From Mesorhizobium sp. dw_380 (lineage in GTDB: Bacteria > Pseudomonadota > Alphaproteobacteria > Rhizobiales > Rhizobiaceae), in NCBI RefSeq assembly GCF_018588885.1, contig NZ_JAFFIW010000024.1, positions 1 to 64,000 of the forward strand: 64,000 bases of DNA, written 5' to 3'. The first letter of the stretch is position 1. Every line of letters starts with the position of its first letter. Both the position numbers and the translations under genes were made by a program. The notes under the pieces are model-generated. The model had not been told where the DNA came from. It did not search any database and worked only from the letters and a program-made list of their open reading frames with translations. Shown in pieces: positions 58,077 to 64,000 of the stretch.

Positions 58077-58406
58077 GCCATGTGCCTCAAACCGCCTGCT
58101 TTGTTTCCTGGCAATTCCTGTGGGAAAACCGCTGCATGGTTTTCCCGCATTGCTCTCGTGGCGGCAATGTCGCCGCTTCGCGGCAGGCTGTCCATAGGGC
58201 TGCAGCCAGGCCGAACGCTGCGCGAGACAATTCGCCGGGGCAAACTGCAAAATACAGCGGCGCCTGTCCTTTTATGCGTGCCTGGGACACTGTAGTACTT
58301 TGATCCTGCGCCGGATTCTTGGCCAAAACCAAGATCAGCGCACAAGAGCGGATCTTCGGGTCCGATGCTGGAGGGCCGGCCTGATCGGCTTGGGGGAGAG
58401 GGACGG
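58077..58406. other. Divergent gap between DUF6916-like and SapC-like genes
   Basis: The 330 bp gap shows a short hairpin, CTTGGCCAAAACCAAG, near 58316-58331, and a GGGGGAGAGGG ribosome binding site at 58391-58401. Otherwise I see nothing distinctive. It probably contains promoters for both genes. Confidence 0.5.
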
Positions 58407-59213
58407 ATGATGGCTGAGAGTGGTGCGAAAACAGAGACGGCTGCGGCGGACGCTGCCATGCCGCTGTTCTACTCGAGGCCTGAAGCGCTCAACCCGGCGC
58501 GGCACGGCTCGCTGGGCTTGATTGCCCGCAGCGACTTCTCGTTCGCCCGCTCGGCGCACGCCATTCCGGTGGTGACGTCGGAAATGCCGGCGGCGATGCG
58601 CTCCTATCCGATCGTCTTCATCGGTGCCGCGAAGGCCCCGGTGATCATCACCGGCGTGCGCCAGAACGAAAACCTGTTCATCGATGCCGACGGCCGGTGG
58701 GCCGCGCCGCACTATGTCCCCGCCTATGTCCGCCGCTATCCCTTCATTCTTGCCGAGGACGCGAGCGCGCCCGGCCGGCTGACGCTGTGCGTCGACAGGG
58801 CAAGCGAGCGCGTCGTCGACCAGCTCATGGCGCCGTTCCGCGAAGACAAGGTCGCGTCGTTCTTCAACGGCGCCGAGGCGACCGAGGCGACGAAGCAGGC
58901 GCTCGCCTTCTGCGACCAGTTCCAGATCGATTTCAGAGCCACCCGCGTCATGATCGACAGGATCGACGCGCATGGCCTGTTCGCGCCACGCCAGAGCAAA
59001 GTGACGCTGGAGGGCGGCGAAGTGCTCAACCTCACTGATTTCCAGGTGATCGACGAGCCGGCCTTCAACAAGCTGAGCGACGAAGCCTTCCTCGACCTCA
59101 GACGGTCAGGCGCGCTCGGCCTGCTCTACTGTCATCTCGCCTCGACCAACAGCTGGACGTCGCTGGTCCACCAGGCGTCGCTGCGCAAGGCGGATGGCGC
59201 CAAAGGCGCCTGA
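58407..59213 (+). CDS. SapC family protein
   Basis: SapC-family proteins were named from Campylobacter S-layer loci and are widespread in Proteobacteria; their molecular role is unclear. The 268-residue product shows ALNPARHGSLGLIARSDFSFARSAHAIPVV, given here as residues about 25-54. YPIVFIGAAKAPVIITGVRQNENLFID, AHYVPAYVRRYPFIL-like and GLLYCHLASTNSW also match the family layout. No signal peptide is visible. I chose the first of two ATGs (58407, 58410) after the GGGGGAGAGGG site. Its association with surface proteins upstream is suggestive. Confidence 0.8.
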   Translation: MMAESGAKTETAAADAAMPLFYSRPEALNPARHGSLGLIARSDFSFARSAHAIPVVTSEMPAAMRSYPIVFIGAAKAPVIITGVRQNENLFIDADGRWAAPHYVPAYVRRYPFILAEDASAPGRLTLCVDRASERVVDQLMAPFREDKVASFFNGAEATEATKQALAFCDQFQIDFRATRVMIDRIDAHGLFAPRQSKVTLEGGEVLNLTDFQVIDEPAFNKLSDEAFLDLRRSGALGLLYCHLASTNSWTSLVHQASLRKADGAKGA

Positions 59214-59240
59214 AGACGGTCTTGCTCGTCGAAAGACCGG

Positions 59241-59804
59241 TTATGCCGCTGCCCGCCCGTCGTGCCGGCCCTCCCTGATCTCCTCGGTGAGTTTGTCACA
59301 GAAGGCGTCGAGATCGCCCGGGTTGCGGCTGGTGACAAGCCCCTGGTCGGTGACGACCTTGCTGTCCTCCCAAAGACCGCCGGCGTTGATCACGTCGGTC
59401 TTGATCGATTTGTAGGAGGTGACGCGGCGGCCTCTCGCGATCCCGGTTTCCACGAGAAGCCAGGGCGCATGGCAGATCGCGCCGACGACCTTCTTGGCGG
59501 ACCAGAACGACTTGATGAAATCCAAAGCCTTCTGCTCGATCCGCAGCAGGTCGGGATTGATAACGCCGCCGGGCAGGACGATCGCATCGTAGTCGTCCGC
59601 CCGCGCCTCGTCCAAGGTCCTGTCGACAGGAACGCTCCGGCCCCAATCCTTGTGGTTCCAACCCTTGATCTCGCCGCTTTCAAGCGACACCACATCGACC
59701 TGCGCGCCCGCCTCGCGCAGTTTTTTCAACGGCACTTCCAGCTCGGACTGTTCGAAGCCGTTGGTCGCGAGAATGGCGATACGCTTGCCCGAAATGTCTT
59801 GCAT
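59241..59804 (-). CDS. DJ-1/PfpI family protein
   Basis: The family includes intracellular proteases, chaperones and glyoxalase/deglycase-type enzymes. The 187-residue product starts MQDISGKRIAILATNGFEQSE with the conserved Glu18. It shows VDRTLDEARADDYDAIVLPGG and the nucleophile elbow VGAICHAPWLL (Cys111-His112). The closest layout is the PfpI/YhbO group, with stress protection as the likely role. The ATG at 59804 has GGAG 7 bp upstream; an ATG at 59816 is the alternative. It is divergent from the sulfonate operon. Confidence 0.9.
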   Translation of the reverse strand: MQDISGKRIAILATNGFEQSELEVPLKKLREAGAQVDVVSLESGEIKGWNHKDWGRSVPVDRTLDEARADDYDAIVLPGGVINPDLLRIEQKALDFIKSFWSAKKVVGAICHAPWLLVETGIARGRRVTSYKSIKTDVINAGGLWEDSKVVTDQGLVTSRNPGDLDAFCDKLTEEIREGRHDGRAAA

Positions 59805-60178
59805 CGTTTTCTCCATCTTTCGGTTGATGGAGGCTAACGAGACCTGGCAGGAAGCGTTCCTCCTGTAACTTTATGTGATTTCCGGGAGATGTGGGGCAGG
59901 TTTCGACCTGAAGCGCATCGCGTCGAAACAGGTCCATGCGACGCGCTTCACGTGGTCGTTTGATGCACTTCGCGCACTCCAAACCGAGATCACTTTTGGG
60001 CGACATGCATTTATCTTGGGGCGATAGTTTGAGCTCCAAGCCGAATTTTTCAATCCCGAGAAGGTTTTCAGAATTCCATTGCTATCTAAGTCTATAAGTT
60101 AAGTGGAATTTAATCCGACGCTCTTGGCCAGGGCGGGCAATCGAGGGGTTTGCCCTCTGTTCAAAAGGATCAAATATC
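59805..60178. other. Divergent gap upstream of tauA-like gene
   Basis: The 374 bp gap contains a composite repeat from about 59900 to 60010, with GTTTCGACCTGAAGCGCATC facing GATGCACTTCGCGC and the family E fragment CTTTTGGGCGACATGC. The AT-rich stretch 60060-60115 before the tauA-like gene is the likely promoter area. AAAGGAT just upstream of 60179 is the ribosome binding site. Confidence 0.55.
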
Positions 60179-61186
60179 ATGCGAAGATTGATTTCCGCCG
60201 CCGTTGTCGGCTTTACCATCGCGGCCACGTTTACTGCCGCGCATGCTGACGACAAGAAAGTCGTCATCGCCTACCAAACCGGCGCCAACCCCTACAATCT
60301 CGGCATCGCCAATGGCGATCTCGCCAAGAAGACCGGCTGGAACATCGAATTCCGCCGCTTCAATTCCGGCGCCGACATCTTCGCGGCCATCGCATCCGGC
60401 GACGTCCAGATCGGCGATGTCGGATCGAGCCCGTTTGCGGCGGCCGTCAGCAGGGGCATCGACGTGAAGGCGTTCTACATCTCCTCGGTCTCCCGCGACG
60501 GCGAGGCCCTGGTGGTGCGGCCCGAAATCAAGTCGCCGGCGGACCTGCGCGGCAAGAAGCTCGCCGCAGCGCCGGTCTCGACCGACCATTACCAGCTTCT
60601 CGCCGTGCTCAAGCAGGAAGGCATTTCCGAGAAGGAAACCCAGGTCATCGCCATTCCGCAGCCCGAGATCGTGGCGGCCTGGAAGCGCGGCGACATTGAC
60701 GGCGCCTTTGTCTGGGATCCGGCACTTTCCGAGCTCAAGAAGAATGGCAAGGTACTTCTCACAGCTGGCCAGGTAGCCGATCGTGGCGCGCCGACCTTCA
60801 GCGCGCTGGTCGTGACCGGCAAATTCGCCAAGGCCAATCCCGACTTCCTTGGCCAGTATGTCCGGCTGATCGACGGTTACAACACCGCCTATCTGAGCAA
60901 TCCGGCTGCCTGGGGACCAGACTCCGAGGGTGCCAAGCTGATCGCAAAATTGCAGGGCGGCACGGCGGCCGAGAATTCGGGGCAGTTGAAGACGACCGTC
61001 GTTCCGCCGCTCGACGAACAGGCTTCCGACAAATGGCTGGGCGGAGGTGACAAGAGCACCGTTGCGAAAATCCTCAAGGACACCGCCGGCTTCCTGAAGG
61101 ACCAGCACAAGATCACTACCATCAAGGACAGCTACGCCGAAGCCGCCGATCCGCAATATGCGGACGCCGCCAAGGCCTCGAACTAA
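60179..61186 (+). CDS. tauA: Taurine/sulfonate ABC transporter substrate-binding protein
   Basis: This is the periplasmic receptor that delivers taurine or other sulfonates. The 335-residue product has a Sec signal peptide (cleavage near AHA-DD, residue 23). The mature part follows TauA closely: [82 protein letters not shown] and GKVLLTAG. A hairpin and the tauB-like gene follow. Expression under sulfur limitation is expected from the family but no operator is visible. Confidence 0.88.
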   Translation: MRRLISAAVVGFTIAATFTAAHADDKKVVIAYQTGANPYNLGIANGDLAKKTGWNIEFRRFNSGADIFAAIASGDVQIGDVGSSPFAAAVSRGIDVKAFYISSVSRDGEALVVRPEIKSPADLRGKKLAAAPVSTDHYQLLAVLKQEGISEKETQVIAIPQPEIVAAWKRGDIDGAFVWDPALSELKKNGKVLLTAGQVADRGAPTFSALVVTGKFAKANPDFLGQYVRLIDGYNTAYLSNPAAWGPDSEGAKLIAKLQGGTAAENSGQLKTTVVPPLDEQASDKWLGGGDKSTVAKILKDTAGFLKDQHKITTIKDSYAEAADPQYADAAKASN

Positions 61187-61204
61187 AATCCCTGAAAGAC
61201 ATCC

Positions 61205-61237
61205 AGCCTGGCTGGCGGACATCTCGCCAGCCAGGCT
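61205..61237 (+). promoter_or_regulatory. Perfect 13-bp stem-loop between tauA-like and tauB-like genes
   Basis: AGCCTGGCTGGCG (61205-61217), loop GACATCT, CGCCAGCCAGGCT (61225-61237). There is no T-run after it. Such hairpins commonly stabilise the binding-protein mRNA or cause partial termination so that the receptor is made in excess; the role here is inferred. Confidence 0.7.
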
Positions 61238-61251
61238 GCCCGGAGGCCACC

Positions 61252-62046
61252 ATGCTTCGTATCCGCGATGCCAGCGTCACCTTTCCAGCCACGGACGGCC
61301 AGGATGTGCACGCGCTCGACCACGTCTCGCTCGATATCGCTCCCGATTCCATCGTTGTCGCAGTCGGTGCTTCGGGATGCGGCAAGTCGACATTGCTCAA
61401 CGCGATCGCCGGCTTCCTGCCGCTCAGCGAAGGCACGATCACGCTGGACGGAAAGGAGATCGTCGCGCCCGGCGGCGATCGTGGTGTCGTGTTCCAGAAG
61501 GATACGTTGTTGCCCTGGGCCAACGTGTTGGACAATGTTGCTCTCGGCCTGAAATACCGGGGCGTGCCGCGCGGCGAACGCCATGAGCAATCAAGGCGCC
61601 TGCTGGAACTGGTCGGGCTCGCCGATTTCGCCGAAAAGCCGCCCTACGAGTTGTCCGGCGGCATGCGTCAGCGCGTCGGCATCGCGCGGGCGCTGGCCAC
61701 CGATCCGAAGATCCTCTTGATGGACGAGCCGTTCGGCGCCCTCGACAGCCTGACGCGTGAGACGATGCAGCAGCTTCTGGCGTCGGTCTGGGCCAAGACC
61801 AGCAAGCAGATCCTGTTCATCACCCATTCCATCGAGGAAGCCCTCACGCTCGGCACGACCGTCGTTGTGATGTCGCCCCGGCCGGGCCGAATCGTCGCCC
61901 GGTTCGACGCCGATTTCGTTCGCGAATTCGCGGAGAGCGGCGACATCGGGCCGATCCAGTCCCACCCCCGCTTCATCGAACTGCGACAGGAAATCCGCTC
62001 GCTCATCCACCTGCCGGAAGGCGCCCGCACAGGAACCCTGCAATGA
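61252..62046 (+). CDS. tauB: Taurine/sulfonate ABC transporter ATP-binding protein
   Basis: This is the ATPase of the sulfonate importer. The 264-residue product shows Walker [10 protein letters not shown] (about 40-48), Q-loop [13 protein letters not shown], signature [15 protein letters not shown], Walker [13 protein letters not shown] and H-loop [16 protein letters not shown] precedes the ATG. Its stop overlaps the permease start by 4 bp, so translation is coupled. The length and the arrangement of motifs fit TauB/SsuB. Confidence 0.92.
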   Translation: MLRIRDASVTFPATDGQDVHALDHVSLDIAPDSIVVAVGASGCGKSTLLNAIAGFLPLSEGTITLDGKEIVAPGGDRGVVFQKDTLLPWANVLDNVALGLKYRGVPRGERHEQSRRLLELVGLADFAEKPPYELSGGMRQRVGIARALATDPKILLMDEPFGALDSLTRETMQQLLASVWAKTSKQILFITHSIEEALTLGTTVVVMSPRPGRIVARFDADFVREFAESGDIGPIQSHPRFIELRQEIRSLIHLPEGARTGTLQ

Positions 62047-62891
62047 CGCTTGCCGCCAATTCCGGAACTTCATCTTCGTCTTCGAAGGCTCAGCGCGCGC
62101 CGTCTCCCAAACCGCGCCGATCGGCGTCGACAAGCACGCTCGGCATCAGCCTGGCCACGCTGGCGTCGCTGATCGCCTTGTGGTTCCTTGCCGCGCATTT
62201 CGAATGGGCGTCGCCGCTGTTCCTGCCGTCGCCGGTCGAGGTGCTGAGCCAGTTCAGCGCCGTCTGGGCCGATGGCTACGCCAACGGCACGCTGCTCGAC
62301 CACACGCTGGCAAGTCTTGGCCGCATCGCCGCCGCGCTCGGCGTCGGCATTTTCCTGGGCATTCCGCTCGGCTTGCTGATGGGGCTCAATCGCTGGGTCA
62401 AGGGCATCTTCAGCGTGCCGATCGATCTCTACTGGGGCTTGCCGCCGCTGGCCTACCTGCCGCTGCTGATCATCTGGCTCGGCATCGGCGAGACCTCCAA
62501 GATCGTGCTCCTGTCGTTGTCGACCTTTGCCCCGATCTGCTTTGCCGCACAGGCCGGTGTCCGGTCCGTGCCCATTGAACGGATCAATGCCGCGCTGTCG
62601 CTTGGCGCCAGCCGCCTGCAACTGTTCACCAGCATCATCCTGCCGTCCGCATTGCCGGAAATCATGACCGGCCTGAAGATTGCCATTGGCGCGGGATTGT
62701 CGACGCTGGTCGCGGCCGAACTGATCGCGGCCCAATCGGGCCTTGGCTACATGATCATGTCGGCGGCCAATTTCCTCGCCACCGACGTCGTCTTCGTCGG
62801 CCTCATCGTCATTGCCGTCCTCGCCTTCGCCTTCACCAGCGGCATGCGCTGGCTGGAGCACCGCCTCATCCCCTGGAAGGGCAAGCTCTGA
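62043..62891 (+). CDS. tauC: Taurine/sulfonate ABC transporter permease
   Basis: This is the inner-membrane subunit of the importer. The 282-residue product has a Ser/Lys-rich N-terminal tail of about 33 residues and then about six membrane segments beginning [20 protein letters not shown]. The family phrase [13 protein letters not shown] and the EAA-like loop [23 protein letters not shown] are present. The start is ATG overlapping the ATPase stop (ATGA). ssuD follows after 41 bp. Confidence 0.92.
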   Translation: MTLAANSGTSSSSSKAQRAPSPKPRRSASTSTLGISLATLASLIALWFLAAHFEWASPLFLPSPVEVLSQFSAVWADGYANGTLLDHTLASLGRIAAALGVGIFLGIPLGLLMGLNRWVKGIFSVPIDLYWGLPPLAYLPLLIIWLGIGETSKIVLLSLSTFAPICFAAQAGVRSVPIERINAALSLGASRLQLFTSIILPSALPEIMTGLKIAIGAGLSTLVAAELIAAQSGLGYMIMSAANFLATDVVFVGLIVIAVLAFAFTSGMRWLEHRLIPWKGKL

Positions 62892-62932
62892 CGCTTCCCG
62901 CACACATTCCGCATCGCTGAAGGAACAGTCCG

Positions 62933-64000
62933 ATGTCCAGCAATACCCGTCCGCTTGACCTCTACTGGTATCTGCCGACCCATGGCGATGGGCCGTATCT
63001 CGGCACCGACGAGCGGCACCGCCCGGCAACCTTCGGCTATCTCAAGGAGATCGCCCAGGCCGCCGACCGGCTTGGCTTCAAGGGCGTGCTCCTGCCCACT
63101 GGAACGCGGTGCGAAGACGCCTGGATCGTGGCGGCCGGGCTGATCCCGCTGACCGAACGGCTGAAATTCCTCGTGGCGCTGCGGCCGGGCAGCGGGACGC
63201 CGGCGTTGTTCGCGCGCCATGCGGCCACGCTCGACCGCATTTCCGGCGGCCGTGTCCTGCTCAACGTCGTCACCGGCGCGGATCCGGCCGACCTTGCCGG
63301 CGACGGCAACAAGCTCAGCCATGACGAGCGCTATGCGCAGACCGACGAGTTCCTGACCATCTGGCGGCGCATCCTTTCGGGCGAACCAGCGGATTTCGAG
63401 GGCAAGTACCTGTCCGCCCACGGCACCGATATTTCTTTCCCTCCGGTCCAGCAGCCCCATCCGCCACTCTGGTTCGGCGGCTCTTCCGACGCCGGCATCG
63501 CGATCGCCGCCAAGCACGTCGATGCCTATCTGAGCTGGGGCGAACCGGTGGACCAGCTTGCCGAAAAGGTTGATCGCGTCAGGAAAGCCGCGGCGGCGCA
63601 AGGCCGCACGATCCGCTTCGGGCTCCGCATTCATCTGATCGTACGCGAGACAGAGGAAGAGGCCTGGGCCGCCGCCGACAGGCTGATCAGCCATGTCACC
63701 GACGATCTGATCGCCGAGGCCCAGAACGGATTTGTCCACATCTCGGAATCCGTCGGACAGAAGCGCATGTCGGCGCTTCACCAGGGCCGACGCGACCGGC
63801 TGGTCGTCGGTCCGAATCTGTGGGCGGGGCCCGGGCTGGTGCGAGGTGGCGCGGGAACGGCTCTGGTCGGCAATCCCGACAATGTTGCCGCGCGCATTCG
63901 CGAGTATCAGGAGATCGGCATCGAGACGATCATCGCGTCCGGCTATCCGCATCTCGAAGAGGCGTTCAACGTCGCTGAACTGCTTTTCCCCAAACTCGGG
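62933..64000 (+). CDS. ssuD: FMNH2-dependent alkanesulfonate monooxygenase SsuD (partial)
   Basis: SsuD cleaves alkanesulfonates to aldehyde and sulfite with FMNH2 and oxygen, releasing sulfur for assimilation. The reading frame is open from the ATG at 62933 to the window end, giving 356 residues of about 390 expected. It shows [74 protein letters not shown] and [21 protein letters not shown], all typical of the luciferase-like SsuD group. An AAGGAACAG site lies 12 bp upstream. It forms an operon with tauABC-like genes. The missing C-terminus is a window limit, not a defect. Confidence 0.93.
   Translation, partial: MSSNTRPLDLYWYLPTHGDGPYLGTDERHRPATFGYLKEIAQAADRLGFKGVLLPTGTRCEDAWIVAAGLIPLTERLKFLVALRPGSGTPALFARHAATLDRISGGRVLLNVVTGADPADLAGDGNKLSHDERYAQTDEFLTIWRRILSGEPADFEGKYLSAHGTDISFPPVQQPHPPLWFGGSSDAGIAIAAKHVDAYLSWGEPVDQLAEKVDRVRKAAAAQGRTIRFGLRIHLIVRETEEEAWAAADRLISHVTDDLIAEAQNGFVHISESVGQKRMSALHQGRRDRLVVGPNLWAGPGLVRGGAGTALVGNPDNVAARIREYQEIGIETIIASGYPHLEEAFNVAELLFPKLG

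Overview
This window looks like the replication-origin region of a Rhizobiales chromosome (alphaproteobacterium), most like Mesorhizobium or a close relative. That placement is my inference from GC-rich coding, the gene order PDRP-type regulator/hemE/hemJ/rho and mnmE-mnmG-rsmG-parA-parB, canonical parS palindromes, GANTC (CcrM-type) sites in the presumed origin, an IalB-family protein, and many intergenic palindromic repeats of rhizobial style. No rRNA, tRNA, CRISPR array or insertion sequence was recognised.

Left part (about 1-16.4 kb) is chromosome housekeeping. On the minus strand are coaE, aroE, maf and a PEP synthase/PPDK regulatory protein. A gap of about 400 bp with DnaA boxes and an AT-rich, GANTC-dense tract lies before hemE and is the candidate oriC. 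hemE, hemJ and rho follow on the plus strand, then a thioredoxin-like DUF255 protein (minus). mnmE, a parS-rich intergenic, mnmG, rsmG (with a parS inside it), parA and parB follow, and holA faces them on the minus strand.

Middle part (16.9-31 kb) is amino-acid metabolism and signalling. It holds a complete branched-chain 2-oxoacid dehydrogenase operon (E1 alpha, E1 beta, E2, E3), a saccharopine dehydrogenase family gene divergent from an Lrp/AsnC regulator, an OmpR-type two-component pair beside a COG4705-like membrane protein, an isoprenylcysteine methyltransferase-like membrane protein, an NTF2-like protein, and a RidA/amidohydrolase pair.

The 30.8-41.2 kb part is a catabolic and transport region: a hexapeptide acetyltransferase, an NTF2-FMO fusion monooxygenase, an RpiR-family regulator divergent from an ABC importer (ATPase, permease, Tat-exported binding protein), a Gfo/Idh/MocA oxidoreductase, a C-terminal amidase remnant and an M24 peptidase.

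The 41.2-59.2 kb part is the most unusual. An IalB-family protein stands divergent from a giant gene of about 11.9 kb. Its product has an N-terminal inverse-autotransporter-like barrel and a passenger of more than 3,500 residues that looks like a repetitive parallel beta-helix. Next come three tandem phage-tail-collar (MdpB-like) proteins, a beta-propeller lectin-like protein, a GNAT acetyltransferase, a DUF6916-like protein and a SapC-family protein. I regard this block as a candidate cell-surface system.

The right end (59.2-64 kb) has a DJ-1/PfpI protein and a tauABC-like sulfonate importer followed by ssuD, which runs off the window. Repeats matter throughout: at least five families of intergenic palindromes separate genes, and one palindrome lies in frame inside the E2 gene.
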